From positions 248,001-312,000 of the forward strand of contig NZ_JBDPZD010000004.1 of NCBI RefSeq assembly GCF_039872745.1: a stretch of DNA of 64,000 nucleotides, in the 5' to 3' direction. Source of the DNA: Pelomonas paludis. Lineage in GTDB: Bacteria > Pseudomonadota > Gammaproteobacteria > Burkholderiales > Burkholderiaceae_C. This document shows, in pieces, positions 48,579-56,538 of the stretch (its first letter is position 1; every line of letters begins with the position of its first letter). The notes under the pieces are model-generated. The model had not been told where the DNA came from and made no database searches. It saw nothing but the letters and a program-made list of their open reading frames with translations. Position numbers and translations under genes: made by a program.

Positions 48579-49574
48579 TCAGTCCCCACGGGTATCGCAG
48601 ATTCTAGACCATGCCTCCGACAGGTCGGGGGGCAGGGGAGCCTCGAAGCTGCAGGAGGCGCCAGCGTGGGGATGCGCGAAGCTCAAGCGCGCGGCATGCA
48701 GGGCCTGGCGGGTAAGGCCCAGCGCGGGCGCGCCACCGTAGACCGCATCGGCCAGCAGTGGGTGGCCGCGCGAGGCCAGGTGCACGCGGATCTGGTGCGT
48801 GCGCCCGGTGTGCAGCCGACACCGCACGGCCGAGATCCAACGCCCGTCGATCTGGCAGCTGGCCAGGGGCTCGACGTCGGTGCGCGCCTCACGGCCACCG
48901 GGGCCGATGGCCATCTTGATGCGTGAGGCGGGGTCACGGCGGATCGGGGCGTCGATGCTGAAGGCATCACCTTCAAGGGCACCGTGGGCCAGCGCCAGGT
49001 ACTCGCGGTGCACCTCGCGCACGGCAAGGCGGCGTACCAGCTCAGTCACGGCCTCCAGGGTCTTACCCACCACCATCAGCCCGCTGGTGTCCTTGTCGAG
49101 CCGGTGCACGATGCCAGCGCGCGGCAGCCGCGCGGCGCCCGCGTGGTGGGCCAGCAGGCCATTCATCAGCGTGCCCGACCAGTTGCCTGCGGCTGGGTGC
49201 ACAACGAGGCCGGCGGGCTTGTTCACCACCAGCAGGTGCTCGTCCTCGAAGACGATGGGCAGCGCCATGGGCTCGGGCCGGAAGGCCTGGCTTTCCGCCG
49301 TCGGGATCAGCGACACCGCCACCTGCTGCCCGATGCGCAATTTGCGCGCGGCCACGAGCGCCGGCTGCCCGTCCACACGGACGGCGCCGCGCTCGATCAA
49401 GGACTGCAGGTGGTTGCGCGAGAACTCCGGCGCCAGTTGGGTCAGCCAGCGGTCCAGGCGCACGCCCATGCCCGCCTCATCGACCCAGGCCTCACGGCTC
49501 TCGATGTCGGTGCTGGCATCCTCGTCTGCCTCGGTCGGGTCGGGCAGACCCCCGTCCCTATAATCGCCGCCCAT
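48579..49574 (-). CDS. rluD: 23S rRNA pseudouridine synthase RluD
   Basis: RluD (331 residues) makes pseudouridines 1911, 1915 and 1917 of 23S rRNA. It has an S4 domain (LDRWLTQLAPEFSRNHLQSL), the catalytic GIVHRLDKDTSGLMVVGKT and the C-terminal GRTHQIRVHLASRGHPLLAD. ATG 49574 is used rather than the far upstream start at 49751, which would overlap bamD. The pair rluD/bamD is divergent, as in E. coli, and shares the 58-bp gap. Confidence 0.95.
   Translation of the reverse strand: MGGDYRDGGLPDPTEADEDASTDIESREAWVDEAGMGVRLDRWLTQLAPEFSRNHLQSLIERGAVRVDGQPALVAARKLRIGQQVAVSLIPTAESQAFRPEPMALPIVFEDEHLLVVNKPAGLVVHPAAGNWSGTLMNGLLAHHAGAARLPRAGIVHRLDKDTSGLMVVGKTLEAVTELVRRLAVREVHREYLALAHGALEGDAFSIDAPIRRDPASRIKMAIGPGGREARTDVEPLASCQIDGRWISAVRCRLHTGRTHQIRVHLASRGHPLLADAVYGGAPALGLTRQALHAARLSFAHPHAGASCSFEAPLPPDLSEAWSRICDTRGD
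49559..49564 (+). promoter_or_regulatory. candidate -10 of the bamD promoter
   Basis: A perfect TATAAT at 49559-49564 reads toward bamD. It lies inside the first codons of rluD on the other strand. The -35 region is GC-rich and weak. Transcription would begin near 49571, about 60 nt ahead of bamD. Confidence 0.45.
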
Positions 49575-49632
49575 TGTTCGTAGCTGGAAACCGGCCGCTT
49601 CCGCCGCCCGAGAAATGATGATCGAGACTCCC

Positions 49633-50535
49633 ATGAACACCAGCCACGCACAGCAGGTCGCGCGCGCCTTCGGCGCAACTTGGCGGACCTGGCGGACCGG
49701 CCTCATGGCCTTGGTGGTGTTGGGCTTGAGCGCTTGCGGGTCGAGCGTCAAAGACGATCCAAATTCTCAAGCAGCGCTGGATCAATTGTATGCAGAGGCC
49801 AAGGGCGACCTGAGCAACGGCGCTTGGGAGCGGGCCATCAAGGGACTGGAGAAGGTGGAGAGCCGCGCGGCGGGCACGGTGCTCGGCCAGCAGGCGACGC
49901 TGGACCTGGCCTGGGCCCAGCACAAGCAAGGCGAGCGCGTGCAGGCCGTGGCCACGCTGGACCGATTCATCAAACTCAACCCGTCGAGCCCGGCGGTCGA
50001 CTACGCCCTCTACATGAAGGGCATCGTCAATTTCAACGAAGACCTGGGGCTCTTTGGCCGCATCGCGGGCCAAGACGTGTCCGAGCGCGACCAGCAAGCC
50101 GCGCGCGATGGCCTGCTGGCCTTCCGCCAGTTGGTGGACCAGTTCCCCGAGTCCAAGTACGCGGCCGACGCCGTCACGCGCATCAACTTCATCACCAACA
50201 CCCTGGCCTCCTACGAGGTGCATGTGGCGCGCTACTACTTCAACCGCAAGGCCTATGTGGCAGCGGCCGGGCGTGCACAGAGCGCCGTGCTTGAGTTCCA
50301 GACGGCGCCGGCCGTCGAAGAAGCGCTCTACCTGATGGCCGAGAGCTACGACAAGCTGGGCCTGACCCAACTGCGCGACGACGCCCGCCGCGTGCTGGCC
50401 AAGAGCTTCCCGGAAAGCGTCTACCTGGCCGGCCCTGACGCCCGCGACAAGCCCTGGTGGAAGTTCTGGGGCAGCGACCAGCCGGCCGCCAAGGCCCAGG
50501 CCGCCGCCGACAAACCCTGGTGGAAGGTCTGGTAG
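49633..50535 (+). CDS. bamD: outer membrane assembly lipoprotein BamD
   Basis: BamD (300 residues from ATG 49633) is the essential TPR lipoprotein of the BAM complex. The lipobox LVVLGLSACGSS places the lipid Cys near residue 35. TPR segments include YAEAKGDLSNGAWERAIKGL, TVLGQQATLDLAWAQHKQGE and YYFNRKAYVAAAGRAQSAVL. ATGs at 49615 and 49618 are alternatives. The last 30 residues are unusual: DKPWWKFW, a spacer of 13, then DKPWWKVW at the very end (50446-50469 and 50509-50532). Confidence 0.94.
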   Translation: MNTSHAQQVARAFGATWRTWRTGLMALVVLGLSACGSSVKDDPNSQAALDQLYAEAKGDLSNGAWERAIKGLEKVESRAAGTVLGQQATLDLAWAQHKQGERVQAVATLDRFIKLNPSSPAVDYALYMKGIVNFNEDLGLFGRIAGQDVSERDQQAARDGLLAFRQLVDQFPESKYAADAVTRINFITNTLASYEVHVARYYFNRKAYVAAAGRAQSAVLEFQTAPAVEEALYLMAESYDKLGLTQLRDDARRVLAKSFPESVYLAGPDARDKPWWKFWGSDQPAAKAQAAADKPWWKVW

Positions 50536-50660
50536 GCAGCTGGCGGTTCGCCGGCTGTCACTGAGGCAAGCGACAAGGCCTTAACGGCCAGTTGCATCTA
50601 CGGCGTTGTGGCCGATTTCGAGCCCAAGGCCTCGCCCTAACATGCTGTCTACATAGCATC

Positions 50661-50680
50661 AGGCAAGCGGGCGCTTGCCT
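50661..50680. promoter_or_regulatory. hairpin in leader of the PEP-CTERM gene
   Basis: AGGCAAGC (50661-50668) and GCTTGCCT (50673-50680) form a perfect 8-bp stem with a 4-nt loop. It ends 14 nt before the GTG start and just ahead of the ribosome site AAAGGGAG. It lacks a T-run, so control of initiation is as likely as bamD termination. Confidence 0.45.
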
Positions 50681-50694
50681 TAAAGGGAGCCTCC

Positions 50695-51540
50695 GTGAAA
50701 CTCGAAACGCGCACGGCCACATCGGCCCGAGTCATCAACCTGAGCCCAACCGAGCCGAGTGGATTGGCTCCAGGCTGGGCACCGATCAGGCGTGGGCTAG
50801 GTGCCAGCTTGGCTGCTGCCTGCCTCTGGCTGACGGGCCCGGCACATGCCGATTCGGTCGCCAACACCTTCGCACAACTTCTCGGCTTGTCCATCGCTGT
50901 GGCGGATCTGACCCCGCTCGATGGCCAGGCTCCAGGCGTCTCGCCTGCAGCTGCCGCCACGGCCCAGACTTTCGTGCAAATGGCGGGCCTCCCCGACGCA
51001 CAGGGCTGCTGCGACTTGAACCTGTCCAGCACTCGCAACGATCCAGGCAAGCTGTTCGCGCGCAGCGAAGTCAAAGTCACCGGGCTGTCGGGGCCTGCGT
51101 TTTTCCTGGCAACCGAAGTCAATGGCACCAGCGGGGAGGCGTTCGCAGGCAACGAGTTCCGCTGGAGCCTGCTACTCAGTCCGGGTACACAACTCCAGGT
51201 CAGCACCAATGCCACCGTTGGGGCCGGCCATGTCGGCATTCCCTCTGACACGCAGCGTGCATGGGCATCAGCCAGCGTGACCATCTTGGATGCTGAGGGC
51301 CTGCCTATGGGCGTCAGCGATGAGGCATTTGTCGAGCGCCTCGCTCAGGGGTCGGAGTTCTTGTTCCCCACCCTCACCGCCTGGGCAAACAACGAGTCGG
51401 GCTCGCCTCTGTCCGTCACCCTGCTTGTGACGACTCAGGCCTTTGTCACGTCTGTGCCAGAGCCGGCCACGGTGCTGCTGCTTTGCGCGGGGCTGGTCGT
51501 GCTCGCCGCCCGCAACGGTCGGCAATCAACGCGCGCCTGA
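50695..51540 (+). CDS. PEP-CTERM sorted exported protein, function unknown
   Basis: The 281-residue protein has a signal peptide with a long N-region (hydrophobic LGASLAAACLWLTGPAHA). The body is rich in Ser, Thr, Val and Ala. The C-terminus is a typical PEP-CTERM tail: VPEPATVLLLCAGLVVLAA followed by RNGRQSTRA. Such proteins are recognised and cut by exosortase and linked to exopolysaccharide production. The start is a GTG with AAAGGGAG upstream. Beyond sorting, the role is unknown. It overlaps convergent dinG by 15 nt. Confidence 0.9.
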   Translation: MKLETRTATSARVINLSPTEPSGLAPGWAPIRRGLGASLAAACLWLTGPAHADSVANTFAQLLGLSIAVADLTPLDGQAPGVSPAAAATAQTFVQMAGLPDAQGCCDLNLSSTRNDPGKLFARSEVKVTGLSGPAFFLATEVNGTSGEAFAGNEFRWSLLLSPGTQLQVSTNATVGAGHVGIPSDTQRAWASASVTILDAEGLPMGVSDEAFVERLAQGSEFLFPTLTAWANNESGSPLSVTLLVTTQAFVTSVPEPATVLLLCAGLVVLAARNGRQSTRA

Positions 51541-53607
51541 CCCAGCATCGTTCTGATGGGCGGCGCGCGGCGCGCGCTGCTCGTCAAGCATCCCGAGCCA
51601 CGCGCGGGCTTCCGCCTCGGTGTCCAGGGGCGTCATGGGCGGCAAGGCAGCCCGCAGCCGGCGCCCGTAGTTCATGCCCGCCATGCGCGGGTCGCAGATG
51701 ACGAGCAGGCCCTGGTCGGTCTCGGTGCGGATCAAGCGACCCGCGCCCTGCTTGAGCGCGATGGCCGCCTCGGCGACAAAGTAGTCGGCAAAGGCATTGC
51801 GGCCCTCGGCCTCCAGGCGCCGCACGCGCGCCTCGACGAGCGGGTCGTTGGGCGGCGGGAAGGGCAGCTTGTCGATGATCACGCATTGCAGCGCATCACC
51901 GGGCACGTCGATGCCCTCCCAGAACGTGGCCGAGCCCACCAGCACCGAGGCCGGCTGCTCGCGAAAGCGCTGCAACAAAGCGCGCTTGGGTGCCGTACCC
52001 TGCTGCAGCACCTGCAGCGCGTCGCCCGCCTGCTCGAAGTACTCGCGCAGCCCGTCGGCCACCACCTGCAGGTTGCGCAGCGTGGTGGTCAGCACAAAGG
52101 TGCGCCCGCCCAGGGCCCGCGCCAGGCGTGAAGCCAGCAAGGCCACACTGGGCCCGTGCTCTGGCTCGCTGGGCTTGGGGAAGCCGCGCGGCACGTAGAG
52201 GCGGGCATGCGAGGCGTAGTCGAACGGGCTACCCACGCGCAGCACGCGTGCGTCCTGCAGGCCTGCGGACTCGGTGAACCAGCTGAGCTGCTCGTCGTCA
52301 CCCAGAGTCGCCGAGGTGAAGACCCAGGCGCGCGGCGCGGCGTCGAGCTGCTCGCGCATGGCGGCGCGGATGTCGAGGGGCGATTCCACCAGGCGCACAT
52401 GCTGCGGCCCGACATCGATCCAGCGCACGTTTTCAGCGGCCGGCTCGGTGGCAAAGGCGAGCGCCGTCTCGCGCAGCAACTGGGCGCGCTCCTGCAGGCG
52501 CTGGAAATCGGGGGATGCGTCCTCCACGGCCGCCAGCGCCTCCAGGGCCAGGGCCAGCACCTCGGCCAGCTCGCCCAGGGTGGTAACCAGATCTCGCTCG
52601 CGCCAGCCCAGCTTCAGTTGGCCGCGCAGCTCGCGCCCCGCCGTCGCCAGCGGGCCGGCGGCGGCCAGGCGCAGCTCGCGCGCGGCGCGCTCCAGACGGG
52701 TGTGCAGACCCTGCCAGTCCTGCAGGCCACGCGCGGCCACCAGGCCCTGGCCCAGCAGGTCGCGCGCAAAGTCCAGCAGTTGCGCGCTGCCCAGCATGGT
52801 GCCGAGGAACTGCACCCCGGCCTCGGCCAGTTGGTGGGCCTCGTCAAAGATCGCGATGTCCACGCTGGGCAGCAGCTCGGCCACCTGGCTGTCGCGCAGC
52901 GCGATGTCGGCAAAGAAGAGGTGGTGGTTGACGACCACGACGTCCGCCTCCATCGCCTCGCGCCGCGCCTTGACGACGTAGCAGCTGCGCCAGTCGGGGC
53001 ACTCGCTGCCCAGACAGTTCTCACGGGTGCTGCTGACGATGGGGATGATGGGCGAACGGTCATCCAGGCCGTCCATCTCGGCAAAGTCACCACTGGCCGT
53101 GCCCTGTGCCCAGCGCTCGATGCGCGCCAGCTGCATGGCGGTGCGGCGGTCCGGGAAGACTGCGCCCTGGCGGGCTTCCTTCATGCGGTGCAGGCAGAGG
53201 TAGCTGCTGCGCCCTTTGAGCAAAGCCAGCCGCAGCGGTGCGCCCAGCACCTCGACCAGGCGCGGCAGATCGCGCAGGTAGAGCTGGTCCTGCAGGCTCT
53301 TGGTGGCCGTGCTGACGAGCGCGCGGCTGCCCGACAGCAGCGTGGGCACCAGGTACGCAAAGGTCTTGCCCACGCCGGTGCCCGCCTCCACCACCAGGGC
53401 CTCGCGTCGCTCGATGGCCTGGGCCACGGCCCGGCTCATCGCCAGCTGCTGCTCGCGCGGCTGGTAGTTCACGTCCAGCCGCGCCAGCGGCCCGCCCAGG
53501 TCAAAGGCAGCCAACACGGCTTGCTCCAGCTCTCCCTCGGCCAGCGGCTCGGCAGCTGCAGGCGCGTCCTGGGCGTCGAGCCAGTCATCCAGCTCTGCGT
53601 CGTTCAA
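51526..53607 (-). CDS. dinG: ATP-dependent DNA helicase, DinG/YoaA type
   Basis: This XPD-like 5'-3' helicase has the Walker A VVEAGTGVGKTFAYLVP, the DEAH box IAIFDEAHQLAEAG, iron-sulphur cysteines (YLCLHR, then ENCLGSECPDWRSC) and the final QGAGRLIRTETDQGLLVICD motif. YoaA/DinG helicases unwind damaged DNA and R-loops. I set the start at a TTG at 53607 (693 residues). The frame continues to an ATG at 53781, but those 58 codons lie over palindromic repeats and have no family counterpart. GTG starts are absent there. Gene identity is secure; the start is not. Confidence 0.92.
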   Translation of the reverse strand: MNDAELDDWLDAQDAPAAAEPLAEGELEQAVLAAFDLGGPLARLDVNYQPREQQLAMSRAVAQAIERREALVVEAGTGVGKTFAYLVPTLLSGSRALVSTATKSLQDQLYLRDLPRLVEVLGAPLRLALLKGRSSYLCLHRMKEARQGAVFPDRRTAMQLARIERWAQGTASGDFAEMDGLDDRSPIIPIVSSTRENCLGSECPDWRSCYVVKARREAMEADVVVVNHHLFFADIALRDSQVAELLPSVDIAIFDEAHQLAEAGVQFLGTMLGSAQLLDFARDLLGQGLVAARGLQDWQGLHTRLERAARELRLAAAGPLATAGRELRGQLKLGWRERDLVTTLGELAEVLALALEALAAVEDASPDFQRLQERAQLLRETALAFATEPAAENVRWIDVGPQHVRLVESPLDIRAAMREQLDAAPRAWVFTSATLGDDEQLSWFTESAGLQDARVLRVGSPFDYASHARLYVPRGFPKPSEPEHGPSVALLASRLARALGGRTFVLTTTLRNLQVVADGLREYFEQAGDALQVLQQGTAPKRALLQRFREQPASVLVGSATFWEGIDVPGDALQCVIIDKLPFPPPNDPLVEARVRRLEAEGRNAFADYFVAEAAIALKQGAGRLIRTETDQGLLVICDPRMAGMNYGRRLRAALPPMTPLDTEAEARAWLGMLDEQRAPRAAHQNDAGSGAR

Positions 53608-53651
53608 TTCGCGCCCCGCAGGTGGCGCGCCGTCCAGCGGCAGCCGTGGAT

Positions 53652-53754
53652 CTGGCTTTGCCAGGCCACTGGGTGCGCCCCCTTGAGGGGGCCGAAGCCG
53701 GACTGGAGCGGCGAGCCGATCCAGCCTGCGCAGGAGCTGGGCCTCTGGCCCAGC
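53652..53754. repeat. cluster of palindromic repeats upstream of dinG
   Basis: Three perfect hairpins lie in 103 bases: CTGGC-TTT-GCCAG (53652-53664), GCCCCCTTGAGGGGGC (53677-53692) and GCTGGGCC-TCT-GGCCCAGC (53736-53754). The CCCCCTTGAGGGGG type is a common dispersed intergenic repeat in Burkholderiales. The stretch 53608-53794 is otherwise without a gene I can support. Confidence 0.75.
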
Positions 53755-53794
53755 GCGGCCTGCAAGGCGCGCGAAGCGCATCGGGGGTGGGCCA

Positions 53795-53998
53795 TTACGC
53801 CGGTTCTGGGGGATCGCAAACGCGGGCCATCTGTTCGATTTGATCTCGCAGCAGCAAGCGCCGCTTCTTGAGGCGCCGCATTGCCAACTCGTCCAGCGGG
53901 TTGTCGTGTCCCATGCGGTCGATCAGGGCATCGAGATCGGCGTGCTCCATCCGCAGTTCGATCAGCCGACGCGCCAGCGAGTGAAGTTGTTCATCCAT
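53795..53998 (-). CDS. DUF465 (YdcH-like) small protein
   Basis: The 67-residue, highly charged, mostly helical protein has LIELRMEHADLDALIDRM followed by ELAMRRLKKRRLLLRDQIEQM. This is the DUF465/YdcH pattern of a small coiled-coil protein of unknown function. It is intact. The PP2C gene diverges from it, leaving 62 bp for both promoters. Confidence 0.9.
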   Translation of the reverse strand: MDEQLHSLARRLIELRMEHADLDALIDRMGHDNPLDELAMRRLKKRRLLLRDQIEQMARVCDPPEPA

Positions 53999-54060
53999 CC
54001 GGGCAAGTCGGGGGGTCGGGAGGCGCTATCGCGCGAGAGGCGGCCAGTATAGTTTTCGAC

Positions 54061-54828
54061 ATGCCTCCGCCCTCCCCAGGTTACCGACTCCAGGCCGCCA
54101 CCGGCACGCACCGCGGTGACCGCGCGTATCAGCAGGACCAGGTCGCCATCCTGGCGCATCCGCGCATCAGCGGCTGCGTGATGGGCGTGGTGGCCGACGG
54201 CATGGGCGGCAAGAGTGGCGGCCGCAAGGCGGCGGACCAGGTTGTGCTGACCGCGCGCCAGCTGTTCGAGCGCTACTCGCCGGATGATGAATCCCCCACC
54301 GAGTTGCTGGCCCAGATCGCCTCGGAGGCGCATCTGATGATCAAGCTGACGGCGATCTCGGCCGAAGAAGAGCCGCACAGCACCGTCGCTGCTTTCGTGC
54401 TGACGCCCGACCGCAGCGTGCACTGGGTGCACTCAGGTGATTCCCGCATCTACTGGTTTCGCGGCCCGCGCCTCGTCAAGCGCACGCTGGACCACTCCTA
54501 TGTGCAAAAGCTGGTGGACGAAGGCCAGCTGAGCGAAGCCGAGGCCACCTCGCACCCGCAGTCCAACCTGCTCACCGCCTGCCTGGGCACCGTGCAGGAC
54601 CCCGTCTTCACGACGACCCAGCTTGATGACCTGGCCGTGGGCGACACCGTGATGTGCTGCAGCGATGGCCTGTGGCACTACTTCACCTCCGAGGAACTCG
54701 GCAGCGTGCTGCACAGCCTGCCACCTCGGGCGGCGGCCGAGCTGCTGGTCTCCAAGGCGCGCCAACGCGCCCGCGCGGGGGGCGACAACCTCTCGATCGC
54801 GATCGTTCGGCTGGAAGCGCTGGCCTAA
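54061..54828 (+). CDS. PP2C-family serine/threonine protein phosphatase
   Basis: The 255-residue metal-dependent phosphatase has GDRAYQQDQVAILAHPRI, the metal site VVADGMGGKSGG, WVHSGDSRIYWFRG, CCSDGLWHYFTSEEL and the final GGDNLSIAIVRLEAL. All key Asp residues are present. PP2C enzymes oppose Ser/Thr kinases; no kinase is nearby, so the partner is unknown. No signal peptide or membrane segment is seen, so it is cytoplasmic. ATG 54061 is used; the upstream frame has no family support. Confidence 0.93.
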   Translation: MPPPSPGYRLQAATGTHRGDRAYQQDQVAILAHPRISGCVMGVVADGMGGKSGGRKAADQVVLTARQLFERYSPDDESPTELLAQIASEAHLMIKLTAISAEEEPHSTVAAFVLTPDRSVHWVHSGDSRIYWFRGPRLVKRTLDHSYVQKLVDEGQLSEAEATSHPQSNLLTACLGTVQDPVFTTTQLDDLAVGDTVMCCSDGLWHYFTSEELGSVLHSLPPRAAAELLVSKARQRARAGGDNLSIAIVRLEALA

Positions 54829-54844
54829 GCGCAGCTCGGCCCTC

Positions 54845-55435
54845 CTACGGGTTTTGCCCCGCAGGCGCCGAGGCCTTGAGCGATGGCGCCACGGGCCGTG
54901 CGCCCGGCGCCTGGCGACGTGCCTCGCGCTCTGCATGCTGGCGCAAACGGGCTTCAGCTTCACGCTCGCGCGCCTCGCGGGCGGCCACGCGGGCCTGGGC
55001 CTTTTTGAGTTCAGCTGACGTGGGTGCCGAGGACGCCTGCACCGGCATGGGCGGCATGGGCCCAAGCGGGGAAGCACTGGCCGCAGCGGCCGGGGTGAGC
55101 TGCCGTGGCGCCGGGCTGACCAAAAGCCGCTCGCGGCGTTGGGCTTCTTCGCGCGCGGACTGGAGGTCGCGCACGCGGCGCTGCTCGGCCTGGACCTCGG
55201 AGCGGCGGCGCCGGTCCTCGGCCGCCTGGGCACGCTCCTGCGCAATCACCGGGGCCAGCGCCTCCTGCTCTTTGCGCCGCGCCTCGTCCACGCAGTTGTT
55301 CACCGCAAAGTGCTGCTGGCAGGCTTGGCGTTCAGCAGCAAAGCGGGCCTCGATGCTGGCACGGTCCTCGGCAACGGCGCTACCCACGGCAAGCGCGGCG
55401 CCAGTGGCCAGCAGGAGCAGCAACAGCCGCTTCAT
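54845..55435 (-). CDS. periplasmic hypothetical protein after zapE
   Basis: I do not recognise a family. The 196-residue protein has a clear signal peptide (MKRLLLLLLATGAALAVGSA, cleavage after AVA). Two Cys in CQQHFAVNNC could form a disulphide. A long charged helical region follows (EQERAQ-type, rich in Arg, Glu and Ala). The tail is Pro/Ala-rich. It overlaps the zapE stop as ATGA and so is the last gene of the sucA operon. Coupling suggests it is expressed with zapE. Confidence 0.72.
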   Translation of the reverse strand: MKRLLLLLLATGAALAVGSAVAEDRASIEARFAAERQACQQHFAVNNCVDEARRKEQEALAPVIAQERAQAAEDRRRRSEVQAEQRRVRDLQSAREEAQRRERLLVSPAPRQLTPAAAASASPLGPMPPMPVQASSAPTSAELKKAQARVAAREAREREAEARLRQHAEREARRQAPGARPVAPSLKASAPAGQNP

Positions 55436-56529
55436 GTCAGGCGCGTGTCCACCTCGCGGCGGGCGAGGGACAGGTAGTCGGCGCTGCGCATCTCCACCAA
55501 ACGCGAGACGGTGCGCGGGAACTCGTGGGCCAGCGGGCCCTCGGTATAGAGCTGCTCGGCCGGCACTGCGGCCGAAATGAGCAGCTTGACGCGGCGGTCG
55601 TAGAGCACGTCCACCAGCCAGGTGAAGCGGCGCGCCTCGCTGGCCATGCGCAGCGGCATCTCGGGCACGTCGGACAGGATCACGGTGTGGAACTGGCTGG
55701 CCAGCTCCAGGTAGTCGTTCTGCGAGCGCGGGCCGCCGCACAGGGTGGCGAAGTCGAACCACACCACGCCACCGGCGCGGCGTTTGGCGCGGATCTCGCG
55801 GTGCTCGATGTGCAGCACCGGGCTCTCGTCGCGCGCCTCGGCCATGCGCTCGAAGGCGGCCGTCAGTTGGGCATCGACCTGCTCGCCCAGCGGGCAGAGA
55901 TAGAAGTCCACCTGCTCCATCGAGCGGCGCCGGTAGTCGGTGCCGGCATCGACATTGACGATGTCGAGATTGGCCTTGAGCAGCTCGATGGCCGGCAGGA
56001 TGCGGTCGCGGTGCAGGCCGCCGGGGTAGAGCCCGTCGGGGTGGAAATTGCTCGTCGTGATGATGGACACGCGGTTCTTGAACAGCGCGTCGAGCAGCCG
56101 GTACAGGATCATCGCGTCCGGCATGTCCGCGACGTGGAACTCGTCGAAGCAGATCAGGCGGAAGCGCTGGGCCATGCGCTTGCCCAGTTCATCCAGCGGG
56201 TCGGCAATGCCCTTGAGCTCCTGCAGCTCACGGTGCACCTCGCGCATGAACTCGTGGAAGTGCAGGCGCGTCTTGCGGCGCACCGGGACGGACTGGAAGA
56301 AGCAGTCCATCAAAAAGCTCTTGCCGCGCCCCACCCCGCCGTACATGTAGACGCCACGCGGAATGGGCGGCTTGACGAGCAATCGCGTCACCGCATTGGC
56401 ACGCCGCGCCTTGTACGACGCCCACTCGTCCTCGCAGCGCTGCAGGGCCGCAATGGCCGCCAGCTGCGCCGCGTCGGCCGTGAAGCCGCGCTCGGCCAGC
56501 GTCTGCTGGTAGAGCTCGGTGACTGACAC
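55432..56529 (-). CDS. zapE: cell division ATPase ZapE (AFG1-like)
   Basis: ZapE (365 residues, E. coli 375) is an AFG1-type AAA-like ATPase that acts at the division ring. The P-loop is YGGVGRGKSFLMDCFF and the Walker B is LICFDEFHVADMPDAM. SIITTSNFHPDGLYPGGLHR and VDVLYDRRVKLLISAAVP are also typical of the family. The start is a GTG at 56529, 9 nt after the lpdA stop. It ends by overlapping the hypothetical gene. Confidence 0.94.
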   Translation of the reverse strand: MSVTELYQQTLAERGFTADAAQLAAIAALQRCEDEWASYKARRANAVTRLLVKPPIPRGVYMYGGVGRGKSFLMDCFFQSVPVRRKTRLHFHEFMREVHRELQELKGIADPLDELGKRMAQRFRLICFDEFHVADMPDAMILYRLLDALFKNRVSIITTSNFHPDGLYPGGLHRDRILPAIELLKANLDIVNVDAGTDYRRRSMEQVDFYLCPLGEQVDAQLTAAFERMAEARDESPVLHIEHREIRAKRRAGGVVWFDFATLCGGPRSQNDYLELASQFHTVILSDVPEMPLRMASEARRFTWLVDVLYDRRVKLLISAAVPAEQLYTEGPLAHEFPRTVSRLVEMRSADYLSLARREVDTRLT

Positions 56530-56538
56530 AGCCGGGGC

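Noticed and set aside
53604..53819. 71-codon minus-strand ORF starting in the DUF465 stop
   Set aside because: It consists almost entirely of the palindromic repeat region. Such ORFs arise by chance wherever this repeat type occurs.
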